64,000 nt of DNA from Catellatospora sichuanensis (GTDB lineage Bacteria; Actinomycetota; Actinomycetes; Mycobacteriales; Micromonosporaceae). The notes under the pieces were generated by a model. It saw only the letters and a list, made by a program, of their open reading frames with translations, was not told the DNA's origin and did not search any database. The stretch spans positions 310,001 through 374,000 of the forward strand of contig NZ_VIQO01000011.1 of the NCBI RefSeq assembly GCF_007483665.1, given 5' to 3'. The first letter of the stretch is position 1, and every line of letters begins with the position of its first letter. The position numbers and the translations under genes are program-made. Below, piece after piece: positions 17,424 to 25,424 of this stretch.

Positions 17424-18362
17424 GTGAACAAGCGTCTTCTGCTCACGGCCGCCGTCGCGGCCGGGCTGGCCCTGGCCGGATGCGGCACCAGCGCCGACAA
17501 CGGCGACAACGGCACGGCGGCCACGGTCGAGATCGCCCACGCGATGGGCACCACCAAGGTCCCGGCCGCGCCGCAGCGTGTGGTCGTGCTCGACACCGAC
17601 AAGGTCGACACTGCCCTGACGCTGGGCGTCAAGCCGGTCGGTGCCGCCCGTGCCGGCGAGCTCACCGGCTGGCCGACGTACTTCGGCGCCGGCACGACCG
17701 ACGGCATCACCGAGGTCGGCGTGCTCACCGAGCCGGACCTGGAGGCCATCGCCGGACTCAAGCCCGACCTCATCCTGGGCAGCAAGTTCCGGCAGGAGAA
17801 GTTCTACGCCGAGCTGTCGAAGATCGCCCCGACGGTGTTCACCGAGAACGTCGGCAAGACCTGGAAGGCGAACTTCCTGCTCGACGGCAAGGCGTTGGGC
17901 AAGGAGCAGCAGGCCAAGGACCTGCTGGCCACGTACGAGAAGCGAGCCGACGAGGTCGGCGCGGCGATCCCGGACGCCGCCGCGCGCAAGGTCTCGCTGG
18001 TGCGGTTCATGCCGGACCACATCCGCGTCTACGGCCCGGAGTCGTTCGCGGGCATCGTCCTCGGTGACGCCGGCCTCGGCCGCCCCGAGCGGCAGCTGCT
18101 GGCCGACAAGGACGACAAGCGGTTCGACAAGGTCAGCGCCGAGCGGGTGACCGAGGTCGACGGCGACTTCGTCTTCGTTGCCGCGTACGGCGAGAAGGCG
18201 GCAGCCGAGCAGCAGAAGATCACCGCCGGGCCGCTGTGGGCCACGCTGGGCGCGGTCAAGGCCGGAAAGACTCAGGTCGTCGCCGACGAGACCTGGATGA
18301 CCGGCATCGGCGTCACCGCCGCCAACAAGATCCTCGACGACCTGGCCAAGTACCTCGGCTAG
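17424..18362 (+). CDS. Iron-siderophore-binding lipoprotein (FecB/FepB-like)
   Basis: 312 residues beginning with a lipoprotein signal (LLLTAAVAAGLALAGC, lipobox Cys near 20). The two-lobed class III binding protein fold is evident (RVVVLDTDKVDTALTLGVKP; EPDLEAIAGLKPDLILGS; ending NKILDDLAKYLG). It captures ferric-siderophore outside the membrane and delivers it to the adjacent permeases. GTG start with AGGAAG 7 bases upstream. It is the last gene of the operon, and a strong stem-loop follows. Confidence 0.9.
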   Translation: MNKRLLLTAAVAAGLALAGCGTSADNGDNGTAATVEIAHAMGTTKVPAAPQRVVVLDTDKVDTALTLGVKPVGAARAGELTGWPTYFGAGTTDGITEVGVLTEPDLEAIAGLKPDLILGSKFRQEKFYAELSKIAPTVFTENVGKTWKANFLLDGKALGKEQQAKDLLATYEKRADEVGAAIPDAAARKVSLVRFMPDHIRVYGPESFAGIVLGDAGLGRPERQLLADKDDKRFDKVSAERVTEVDGDFVFVAAYGEKAAAEQQKITAGPLWATLGAVKAGKTQVVADETWMTGIGVTAANKILDDLAKYLG

Positions 18363-18376
18363 TCGCTTCGCGTCCG

Positions 18377-18406
18377 GGCCGGACCTGCTTTCGTGCAGGT
18401 CCGGCC
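18377..18406 (+). terminator. Stem-loop ending the iron ABC operon
   Basis: A 12-bp perfect stem (18377-18388 with 18395-18406) closes a TTTCGT loop, 15 bases after the lipoprotein stop codon. Confidence 0.75.
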
Positions 18407-18513
18407 TGGATGGACCGGCGTCAGTCGTCCTCGGCGAACGACAGCCGCTTCGCGCAGCCGCCCGCCACGGGCGGTGGCAGCCACCACCGGTTGCAGCGAT
18501 AGAGTCGGTGCTG

Positions 18514-18918
18514 ATGAGCCCTACCCAGCCAGCTGCCGGCCCAGAGTCCGCTGACCCTGGCCGCCGCCGGTCCGGGCAGCTGGAGTCTCAGATCATCACC
18601 GTGCTGACCGAAGCCGGCCTGGCCCTGACCCCCGGCCAGGTCCGCGACCGGCTGGCCGTGCAGGCCGACCTGTCCTACAGCACCGTCGTCACGATCCTCA
18701 CCCGCCTGCACACCAAGGGTGCGGTCATCCGCGAACGCCACGGGCGGGCCTATCACTACGCCGCGGTCCGCGACGCCGCCGGCCTGGTCGCCGACCGTAT
18801 GAATCGGCTGCTGGCCGCCGAGCGCGACCGCATCTCCGTACTGCGGCGATTCGTCGGCAGCCTCAACGCCGAGGACGAGCAGATTCTGCGCTCGCTGCTG
18901 CACGACGAACTGGAATAG
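18514..18918 (+). CDS. BlaI/MecI/CopY-family repressor
   Basis: About 134 residues. The winged helix is clear: LESQIITVLTEAGLALTPGQ, VRDRLAVQADLSYSTVVTIL and RLHTKGAVIRERHGRAYHY. A C-terminal helix follows for dimerisation. Family members bind TACA-N-TGTA dyads and are released by proteolysis through an M56 partner or by metal. Two such dyads lie just downstream (18971 and 19280), so its targets probably include the small ORF there and efeUOB. Start either ATG 18514 or GTG 18508; neither has a strong ribosome site. Its likely M56 partner is about 4 kb upstream, beyond the iron operon. Confidence 0.88.
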   Translation: MSPTQPAAGPESADPGRRRSGQLESQIITVLTEAGLALTPGQVRDRLAVQADLSYSTVVTILTRLHTKGAVIRERHGRAYHYAAVRDAAGLVADRMNRLLAAERDRISVLRRFVGSLNAEDEQILRSLLHDELE

Positions 18919-18970
18919 CCCAGCAGCAGCACGGACTCCCACGCCGGTGGATTGAGGGGAAGCCTCGGTT

Positions 18971-18993
18971 AACTTCTACAGTCTGTAGAAGTT
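18971..18993. promoter_or_regulatory. BlaI-type operator 1, perfect 23-bp dyad
   Basis: AACTTCTACA (18971-18980), a GTC centre, then the exact reverse complement (18984-18993). The TACA-N3-TGTA core is the BlaI/MecI signature. It overlaps a possible -35 (TTAACT, 18969-18974) and the first bases of the small ORF that follows. Confidence 0.75.
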
Positions 18994-19279
18994 GAGCGAC
19001 AGAAAGACCCGCCTGGTCACGGTCGATGCGAACTCGACCGCCGAGGATCCGGTCCGGCAAGGCCCGCTTGCCCTTGACGCTGAGCAGGCCGACTTCGACG
19101 AGTTCGTCCAGCGGGCGCTGGCGATGCTGCGACTGCAGCACGGACGCCGCGCAGCCGGGCACCACTCCCCCGCGGAGGCAGCCCGGCCGGCTTTCGACCA
19201 GGAGATCACCCACGCGCTGGCGGTCTGGCTTCACCAGCTGCCCGCCCAGCGAGCGGCCCCGCGTCGGCCCTCGGCTTGA
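18992..19279 (+). CDS. Small ORF bracketed by two BlaI-type operators
   Basis: A 95-codon frame with TTG start lying in the first operator, so the true start may be internal or the mRNA leaderless. The product is soluble-looking, with an amphipathic middle (FDEFVQRALAMLRLQHGRR) and a second helix (FDQEITHALAVWLHQL). The stop is one base before the second operator. I recognise no family. Its position between twin operators next to a BlaI gene suggests a repressor-controlled transcript, but the coding status is uncertain. Confidence 0.4.
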   Translation: MSDRKTRLVTVDANSTAEDPVRQGPLALDAEQADFDEFVQRALAMLRLQHGRRAAGHHSPAEAARPAFDQEITHALAVWLHQLPAQRAAPRRPSA

Positions 19280-19298
19280 CTTCTACAACCTGTAGAAG
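19280..19298. promoter_or_regulatory. BlaI-type operator 2 in the efeUOB promoter region
   Basis: CTTCTACAACCTGTAGAAG, an 8+3+8 dyad sharing both arms with operator 1. A -35-like TTGACT (19276-19281) overlaps its left edge, the usual place for a repressor of this family. An iron box follows 24 bases later, so efeUOB appears to be under two repressors. Confidence 0.75.
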
Positions 19299-19322
19299 CC
19301 ACTATGCGTAGGCAACCCTAAT

Positions 19323-19341
19323 TTAGGAGAGCCTCACCTAC
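19323..19341 (+). promoter_or_regulatory. IdeR/DmdR1-type iron box upstream of efeUOB
   Basis: TTAGGAGAGCCTCACCTAC matches the iron-box consensus at 14 of 19 positions by my count. It lies about 130 bases upstream of efeU and next to BlaI operator 2. Confidence 0.7.
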
Positions 19342-19470
19342 AGCTAGCCCTCTTTCGCACCGGCTTGATCCGCATCTCGCGGATGGGCCCGCCGACCGAC
19401 GAACAGCCACAGCGGCCGACCTCATGGTCAGGACGCTCACAGCCAGCAGCAACCGACAAGGCGTACCCCC

Positions 19471-20346
19471 ATGTCCAACGTGTTTCTTCCGACCTTCCTG
19501 ATCGGGCTCCGTGAAGGCCTCGAGGCCACCCTGGTGGTGACGATCCTGCTGGCATTCCTGGTCAAGACCGGACGCCGCAACCGGATCGGTCACGTGTGGG
19601 CCGGCGTCGGGGCGGCAGTAGCGTTGTCGGTCGGCTTCGCCGCGGTGCTGCAGTTCACGACAGCGCACCTGCCCACCCAGCGCCAGGAGCTGTTCGACGC
19701 GCTCACCTCGATCCTCGCCGTCGTGTTCGTCACTTGGATGATCTTCTGGATGCGGCGTGCCGCGAGGTCCATCTCCGGACAGCTGCGGGCAAAACTCGAC
19801 GCTGCCATCTCCCTGGGCCCGATCGCCGTCGTCGTCACCGCGTTCCTGGCGGTGGCCCGCGAAGGTCTGGAGACGGCGCTGATCTTCTTCGCCACCGTGC
19901 AAGGCGGCACCTCGTCCTGGTCGGTCATCGCGATCGTGACGGGTATCGCCACCTCGGCCCTGCTCGGTGTCCTGATGTACCGCCGCGCCGTACGGATCGA
20001 CCTGACCCGCTTCTTCACCTGGACCGGCGTGCTGCTGATCGTGGTCGCCGCGGGCATCCTCAAATACGGCGTGCACGACCTGCTGGAGGCCGGCGTGCTG
20101 CCCGGCCTGAACACCCTGGCGTTCGACATCTCCGGCGCGCTGCCGCCCACCAGCTGGTACGCCGAGCTGCTGCGCGGGACGTTCAACTTCACGCCCGCAC
20201 CGACGGTGCTGGAGACCGTCGCCTGGGTGGCCTATGCCGTCCCGGTACTCGTGCTGTTCCTGATGCCCGCCCGCACCACGGCCCCGCCCGCCACCGCTCC
20301 CACCCCGACTCCGGCGCCAACGAAGGAAGCCGGTAACCCCGTATGA
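19471..20346 (+). CDS. efeU: EfeU/FTR1-type iron permease
   Basis: 291 residues with seven or so membrane segments and the two REGLE iron-coordination motifs of the FTR1 family (LIGLREGLEATLVV near the N-terminus and LAVAREGLETALIF near 130). EfeU is the inner-membrane channel of the EfeUOB ferrous iron importer, active in acidic or iron-poor conditions. The C-terminus is a Pro/Thr/Ala tail. First gene of the operon, downstream of an iron box and a BlaI operator; a modest AAGG precedes the ATG. efeO starts 17 bases after its stop. Confidence 0.92.
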   Translation: MSNVFLPTFLIGLREGLEATLVVTILLAFLVKTGRRNRIGHVWAGVGAAVALSVGFAAVLQFTTAHLPTQRQELFDALTSILAVVFVTWMIFWMRRAARSISGQLRAKLDAAISLGPIAVVVTAFLAVAREGLETALIFFATVQGGTSSWSVIAIVTGIATSALLGVLMYRRAVRIDLTRFFTWTGVLLIVVAAGILKYGVHDLLEAGVLPGLNTLAFDISGALPPTSWYAELLRGTFNFTPAPTVLETVAWVAYAVPVLVLFLMPARTTAPPATAPTPTPAPTKEAGNPV

Positions 20347-20363
20347 CGATCAGGAGTATCCCC

Positions 20364-21491
20364 ATGCGCAAGCTCACCGTGCTGGCCGCAGCGGCCGCGC
20401 TCGGTCTCGGCCTGGCCGGTTGCACCACCGACCCGCAGCCGGCCGCCCCCGGCGACGCCACCGGCCCGGTCACGGTCAAGTCGACCGATACCGCCTGCGA
20501 GGTCGCCCGTGCTGAGACCGCGGCCGGCACCGTCACCTTCACCGTCAGCAACAGCGGCGCGAAGGTCACCGAGTTCTACTTGTACGCCGCGGGCGACCGG
20601 GTGATGGGTGAGGTCGAGAACATCGCGCCGGGCCTGACCCGGGAGCTGAAGGTCGAGCTGACCGCCGGTACGTACGAGACCGCCTGCAAGCCGGGCATGA
20701 TCGGCAAGGGCATCCGGGGCGCGTTCAAGGTGACCGGCTCGGCCGCGCCGCTGACCGCCGACGCCAAGCTGGCCGAGGCCACCGCCAGCTACCAGCGCTA
20801 CATCCGCAGCCAGACCGCGGCGCTGCTGCCCAAGACCGAGGAGTTCGTCGCCGCGGTCAAGGCCGGTGATGCGGAGAAGGCCAAGGCACTGTTCCCGATC
20901 GCGCGCACCTACTGGGAGCGCATCGAGCCGGTGGCAGAGATCTTCGGCGACCTGGACCCGAAGATCGACGGCCGGGCCGAGGTGATCGAGGAGGGCATGC
21001 CCTTCACCGGTTTCCACCGCCTCGAGCAGGACCTGTGGGAGAAGAAGGACATCAGCAAGTCCGGGCCGATCGCCGACCAGCTCCTGGTGGACGTGAAGGA
21101 GATCGTGGCCAAGGCCAACGCGGAGAAGCTGTCGCCGCTGCAGCTGGCCAACGGCGCGAAGGAGCTGCTGGACGAGGTCGCCAGCGGCAAGATCACCGGC
21201 GAGGAGGACCGCTACTCGCACACCGACCTGTGGGACTTCGCCGCCAACGTCGAGGGCTCCAAGGCCTCGGTGCAGGCGCTGCGCCCGACCCTGGAGGAGC
21301 GTGCGCCGGAGCTGGTCACCGCGCTGGACACCGCGTTCGCCAACGTGGAGACGGCGCTGGGCAAGCACCGCGCCGGTGACGGCTGGAAGCTGCACAACCA
21401 GCTCACCCAGGCAGAGCTGAAGGAGCTCAGCGACGTCATCAACGCCCTCGCCGAGCCGATCAGCAAGGTCGCCGCGGTCGTCGCCAAGTAG
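20364..21491 (+). CDS. efeO: EfeO iron-binding lipoprotein
   Basis: About 375 residues. A lipoprotein signal ends LGLGLAGC. A cupredoxin-like domain (about 35-135) is followed by an imelysin/M75-like helical domain (about 140-370) that keeps the metal-binding HxxE in GFHRLEQD. EfeO is thought to gather iron outside the membrane for EfeU, with EfeB. I start at ATG 20364, preceded by AGGAG (20352-20356), because this places the signal peptide correctly; an upstream in-frame ATG at 20343 overlaps efeU. Confidence 0.92.
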   Translation: MRKLTVLAAAAALGLGLAGCTTDPQPAAPGDATGPVTVKSTDTACEVARAETAAGTVTFTVSNSGAKVTEFYLYAAGDRVMGEVENIAPGLTRELKVELTAGTYETACKPGMIGKGIRGAFKVTGSAAPLTADAKLAEATASYQRYIRSQTAALLPKTEEFVAAVKAGDAEKAKALFPIARTYWERIEPVAEIFGDLDPKIDGRAEVIEEGMPFTGFHRLEQDLWEKKDISKSGPIADQLLVDVKEIVAKANAEKLSPLQLANGAKELLDEVASGKITGEEDRYSHTDLWDFAANVEGSKASVQALRPTLEERAPELVTALDTAFANVETALGKHRAGDGWKLHNQLTQAELKELSDVINALAEPISKVAAVVAK

Positions 21492-21496
21492 TCGCC

Positions 21497-21544
21497 CGCC
21501 GGTCCGCCGCGCCGCCCCACGGGGCCGGCCGCGGCGGACCGGCG
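21497..21544 (+). terminator. Large hairpin between efeO and efeB
   Basis: A 15-bp perfect stem (21497-21511 with 21530-21544), with further partial pairing inside. It starts 6 bases after the efeO stop. As efeB clearly belongs to the operon, it may attenuate or stabilise the transcript rather than end it. Confidence 0.55.
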
Positions 21545-21570
21545 TCGGATCCGCAGAAGAGGTGGAGCAG

Positions 21571-22830
21571 ATGATTTCGCGACGGGTGGCCCTGACCGCG
21601 GCCGGGGTCGGTATCGCAGGTGTGGCGGGTGCGGCCGCCGTGGCAACGGCGATGATGGACAACGAGCGGTCGCCTGCGTCGGCGTCGCCGGGCGACGCGG
21701 TGGCGTTCTACGGTGAGCACCAGGCGGGCATCGTCACGCCTGCGCAGGACCGGCTGCACTTCGCGGCGTTCGACGTGATCACGAAGGATCGCGCGAAGCT
21801 GGTCGAGATGCTGCGGGAGTGGACCGCGGCCGCGGCGCGGATGACGCAGGGCCGGGACGCGGGCCTGCTCGGCGCGGTCGGCGGCCAGGCCGAGGCACCG
21901 CCGGACGACACCGGCGAGGCGCTCGGGCTGCCCGCCTCCGGGCTGACCCTGACCGTCGGGTTCGGTCGCAGCCTGTTCCGCGACGCCGCGGGCACCGACC
22001 GGTTCGGCATCGGCGAAAGTCTGCCGGCCGCGCTGGAGGCGCTGCCGCATTTCCCGGGCGACGCGCTGCGGCCCGAGATCAGCGACGGCGACCTGTGCGT
22101 GCAGGCCTGCGCCAACGACCCCCAGGTGGCGGTGCACGCGATCCGCAACCTGGCCCGCATCGGCTTCGGCACGGTGTCCATCCGCTACTCCCAGCTCGGC
22201 TTCGGGCGCACCTCCAGCACGTCACGGGAGCAGGCCACGGCCCGCAACCTGATGGGCTTCAAGGACGGCACCCGCAATATGAAGCTCGAAGACACCGGCC
22301 TGCTGCGCGAGCAGCTGTGGGCGCGCGCAGAGGACGGCGCGGCCTGGATGGCGGGCGGCAGCTACCTGGTCAGCCGCCGCATCCGGATGACCGTCGAGAC
22401 CTGGGACCGCACCTCGCTCACCGAGCAGGAGGCGATCTTCGGCCGGGACAAGGGCGAGGGCGCACCCCTGGGGCGAGCCAAGGAGTTCGACGAGCCGGAC
22501 TTCGAGGCCAAGGGCGCCGACGGCGAGCCCGTCATCGCCAAGCAGGCCCACATCCGGCTGGCCCACCCCGACTTCAACAGCGGGGCGCACCTGCTGCGCC
22601 GGGGCTACAACTTCGTCGACGGCACCGACGGACTGGGCCGCCTGGACGCGGGGCTGTTCTTCATCGCCTACCAGCGCGACCCGCGCAAGCAGTTCGTGCC
22701 GGTCCAGCGCAGCCTGGCCCGCGCCGACATCCTCAACGAATACATCCGGCACGTCTCCAGCGGCCTGTGGGCCTGCCCGCCCGGCGTCACGGACGAGTCC
22801 GACCACTGGGGCCGCGCCTTGTTCGCCTGA
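21571..22830 (+). CDS. efeB: EfeB, Tat-exported DyP-type heme peroxidase
   Basis: About 419 residues. A Tat signal opens the protein (ISRRVALTAAGVGIAG), followed by a dye-decolorising peroxidase fold. GFKDGTRN carries the distal Asp and NSGAHLLRRGYNF the downstream proximal region of the family; a haem-ligand His lies in the C-terminal half. EfeB works outside the membrane with EfeO and EfeU and is thought to oxidise ferrous iron or act on haem. ATG 21571 has AGAGG 8 bases upstream; an in-frame GTG lies 3 codons earlier. Last gene of the efeUOB operon. Confidence 0.92.
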   Translation: MISRRVALTAAGVGIAGVAGAAAVATAMMDNERSPASASPGDAVAFYGEHQAGIVTPAQDRLHFAAFDVITKDRAKLVEMLREWTAAAARMTQGRDAGLLGAVGGQAEAPPDDTGEALGLPASGLTLTVGFGRSLFRDAAGTDRFGIGESLPAALEALPHFPGDALRPEISDGDLCVQACANDPQVAVHAIRNLARIGFGTVSIRYSQLGFGRTSSTSREQATARNLMGFKDGTRNMKLEDTGLLREQLWARAEDGAAWMAGGSYLVSRRIRMTVETWDRTSLTEQEAIFGRDKGEGAPLGRAKEFDEPDFEAKGADGEPVIAKQAHIRLAHPDFNSGAHLLRRGYNFVDGTDGLGRLDAGLFFIAYQRDPRKQFVPVQRSLARADILNEYIRHVSSGLWACPPGVTDESDHWGRALFA

Positions 22831-22849
22831 ACACGCCTGGCCCGACTGT

Positions 22850-22887
22850 GGCTGGGCTCGGGCCGTCGTGTCGGTCCGAACCCAGCC
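22850..22887. terminator. Interrupted stem-loop after efeB
   Basis: GGCTGGG-C-TCGG (22850-22861) pairs with CCGA-A-CCCAGCC (22876-22887) with one internal mismatch and a 14-base loop, 19 bases after efeB and between convergent genes. Confidence 0.5.
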
Positions 22888-22932
22888 CTGGCTGAGCGGT
22901 TGCACGATCGCCGCCACCTGCGGCTGCCGCGG

Positions 22933-23889
22933 TCAGAATGTGGCGATCGGGTTGACCGGGCTGCCGGACGTACCGGCGAAGCGGACCGGCGCGACTGCGA
23001 GGTGGAAGTCCCACTGGCCGAGCTCGGCAGCCGTCGTCGCGCACTCCTCCAGGTCGCAGTTGTCGAGCATCCACAGACCCATCGCGACGAGACTCACGGT
23101 GTGAACCGGCATCAGCACGTCTGGGTACCCCGACGGCTGAACGTCCTGGGGGGTGTCAGCGCCGATCAGCGCGACCTCCCGTTCATGCAGCCACGGCAGG
23201 CAGGACGCGTGCCAGCCGGCCTGCGTGAAACCGGTGGCCTCACCGGCCTCGTGCCGGACGCGGCCGTAGCCGGTCCGCAGGAGTACCGCATCGCCCGGTC
23301 GCACCCGGACGCCCTGGCGACGCTCGGCCTCCTCAAGATCGTCGGGAAACACGCCCTGCCCCGGTTCCAACCACGGCACATCGCGGACCCTCGCGATGTC
23401 CAGCAGGACACCACGCGTGACGATTCCGTTCGCCGCCGCCGTGACGGCCGCCCACGCCGATCCCGCTGCGGCGTCGACCGACGAGTGCGACCGCCCGTTG
23501 TACATCGTGCCGTCCCAGAAGATGTGGCACGGCGAGTCGATGTGGGTGATGGTGTTGCCGTGGAACGCGATGCCGAGCCGCTCGGACGAAAAGCCCCAGC
23601 GCCGGTCGGCGTGGAATGCGGGCACCGGCATGTTCTCGGCACCAGGCATGTCGGCGGCGCACGGGCACGTCGTCGTCGACCGCTCCATGTCTGCCGGCAC
23701 GGCAACTTCCCATGCACACGACACGCTCCTGCCGTGGCGCACGGCCCGCGCCGCCGCCAGCCGGACGTCGTCGGTGATGTGGTTCAGCGTCCCGAGTTCG
23801 TCGTCGTCGCCCCACCGTCCCCAGTTCGACAGCGTGTTGAAGTACCCGAGCACGTCGTCCTGTGTGGGCATCGGTCGACTTGCCGCCAT
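22933..23889 (-). CDS. Cyclase-family (KynB-like) metal-dependent hydrolase
   Basis: About 318 residues of the cyclase/kynurenine formamidase superfamily. The metal site is visible in FHGNTITHIDSPCHIFWDG (His, Asp and His ligands of the HxGTHxDxPxH pattern). The length is typical of the longer bacterial cyclases annotated near degradation genes rather than of KynB itself, which is nearer 210 residues. It hydrolyses an amide or lactone-like bond; no tryptophan catabolism gene is near to fix the substrate. Start 23889, supported by GGAGGAG 11 bases upstream. Confidence 0.75.
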   Translation of the reverse strand: MAASRPMPTQDDVLGYFNTLSNWGRWGDDDELGTLNHITDDVRLAAARAVRHGRSVSCAWEVAVPADMERSTTTCPCAADMPGAENMPVPAFHADRRWGFSSERLGIAFHGNTITHIDSPCHIFWDGTMYNGRSHSSVDAAAGSAWAAVTAAANGIVTRGVLLDIARVRDVPWLEPGQGVFPDDLEEAERRQGVRVRPGDAVLLRTGYGRVRHEAGEATGFTQAGWHASCLPWLHEREVALIGADTPQDVQPSGYPDVLMPVHTVSLVAMGLWMLDNCDLEECATTAAELGQWDFHLAVAPVRFAGTSGSPVNPIATF

Positions 23890-24287
23890 CCGAGCATCGA
23901 CTCCTCCGGTCACGCGGTTCGAGGCACCGTGGGGTGGGGCATCCCGACCTCTCCCTCGACATGCCAAGGCCGCTCATGAGCTGGCATGACACTACATCGA
24001 CGGGCCGACAGCCGGCCTTGGAAGGTCGGGTACGGCACGCATATGGTGCCGGCCGCGTACACCCCCACCCGTTTCGCTGTCCAACGCGGCACTGGTCGCC
24101 GGTGCACCACTCGTAGACCTCAACCAGGTCGGATGTTCGGCCCGGAGTGTCCCAGCGCACCGCGGGCGACGCCGTGGCCGAAGGTGTTCCCACGTTGATG
24201 ACCTGGCGGTGATCGCGCCACCTGCCGTTACGCCGGCATAGGTTCGGACGGCCACGGGAACGTATCCCCTGATCCGCCGAAGGTTAC
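23890..24287. other. Gene-free stretch of about 400 bases
   Basis: It must hold the cyclase promoter near 23,900-24,000. Short frames occur on both strands, but none has a good start site or a recognisable product. I see no RNA gene or repeat. Confidence 0.4.
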
Positions 24288-24983
24288 CTAGGCGGGCTCA
24301 AGGACGAAGAAGAGGAAACACATGAAGCGCCCGGAACCCTTGTCGGGTGGAAGCAGCTCCGCGGGGGTGTCCGGAGAAGGGGGCGGTTCGCTGATCGTCA
24401 CGATGCGGAACCCGGCAGCGGCAAAAGCATCTGACATGGCGTGCAGCGGCCGGTGCCAGTAGGTCAGCCACACGGTCTGGCCGTCCATGACGTAGTCCTC
24501 GGTGTACCTCGTGACCGCGAAGTAGTCGGCCTCGGGGTACTCCATCGCATAGCCGGCGGGGTGCATGGTCGAGATAATCAGGCGACCGCCTGGCTTCAGC
24601 ACGCGACGCAGCTCGGCGAGAGGGCCGGACCAATCCTGCAGGTAGTGCAGGACCAGGGACGCGACGACGTCGTCGAACTCGGCGTCTGCGAACGGCAGCG
24701 GCTCGCTCAGGTCCGCGACGTGCAGGTCGGCGTCTTCGCCCAGCCGCTGGCGGGCCAGGTCGACCATGGCGGCACTGACATCGAAGCCGGTGACCACGGC
24801 TCCCTTGGCGCGCAGTGCCGCAGACAACGGGCCGGAACCGCACCCCGCGTCGAGGATTCGGCGGCCGGAGACGTCGCCGGCGAGGTGAAGTATCGCGGGT
24901 CGCTCGTAGTAGGTGTTGAAAAGGCCGGACTCGTTCTCCGCCGAGTAGACGGCCGCGAAGTCGTCGTAGTCGGTTGCTGTCAC
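24288..24983 (-). CDS. Class I SAM-dependent methyltransferase
   Basis: 231 residues with a Rossmann-type methyltransferase core: motif I ILDAGCGSG, acidic loop VVTGFDVSAAMV, motif II-like FADAEFDDVVAS and ELRRVLKPGGRLIIS. Such enzymes methylate small molecules or cofactors; the acceptor is unknown. GTG start. The gene is isolated, with a decayed transposase upstream, so context gives no clue. Confidence 0.8.
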   Translation of the reverse strand: MTATDYDDFAAVYSAENESGLFNTYYERPAILHLAGDVSGRRILDAGCGSGPLSAALRAKGAVVTGFDVSAAMVDLARQRLGEDADLHVADLSEPLPFADAEFDDVVASLVLHYLQDWSGPLAELRRVLKPGGRLIISTMHPAGYAMEYPEADYFAVTRYTEDYVMDGQTVWLTYWHRPLHAMSDAFAAAGFRIVTISEPPPSPDTPAELLPPDKGSGRFMCFLFFVLEPA

Positions 24984-25019
24984 AGTGACCCCGTTCCCAT
25001 GAGAGGCAAGGGTGCATTC

Positions 25020-25310
25020 CTACCAAAGCCGCGTGGGCGAGGCAACAAGCGCCCGGCTCGTGCGCGTGCGGGATCCGATCCCACGTGCCGTCCGCTGCCG
25101 CAACCGCTCATCGCAGCTTTTCCACGGCCCGTAGCGGCCGGGTTCCGCCGCGGCGCCCCCGGTCCGCAGCCTCCACAGAGATCCGTTGATCCTCTGCGGG
25201 TGATCCCGCCACCGGCCCGAACGCCGGCCCGGCGCGGACAACGACTCAACCACCGTCCACGCTCTATCCGTCAACTCACCACGATCGACCACCGAGGTAT
25301 GGCGAACCAA
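25020..25310 (-). pseudogene. Decayed IS5-family transposase N-terminus (DUF4096 type)
   Basis: The frame reads ELTDRAWTVVESL, then GRWRDHPQRINGSLWRLRTG and RYGPWKSCDERLRQRTA. This is the N-terminal DUF4096 pattern of IS5-type transposases (LTDRAWxxxxPLLP, GRPWRDHRxVxNGILWRLRTG, RYGPWKTCHERLRRW). The segment between LRTG and RYGPW is altered and lost relative to the usual APWRDLPE, and after TARG the frame departs from the family. No catalytic DDE part, inverted repeats or target duplication are visible. It is a leftover of an old insertion. Confidence 0.7.
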
Positions 25311-25424
25311 CCCTCACAGGCGGCACCGGCCGGGACCGAGCCGGTCCGCACCCGCGCGAGCAGGTCCAGGTCAGCCCTCGATACTCCTGGCCGGCGTGGC
25401 TGAGGAAGGGCCGAAGGTGCCAAT

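Noticed and set aside
23890-24287. A short coding frame on the minus strand in the cyclase-methyltransferase gap
   Set aside because: No plausible start, no family pattern, and frames on the two strands are equally open.
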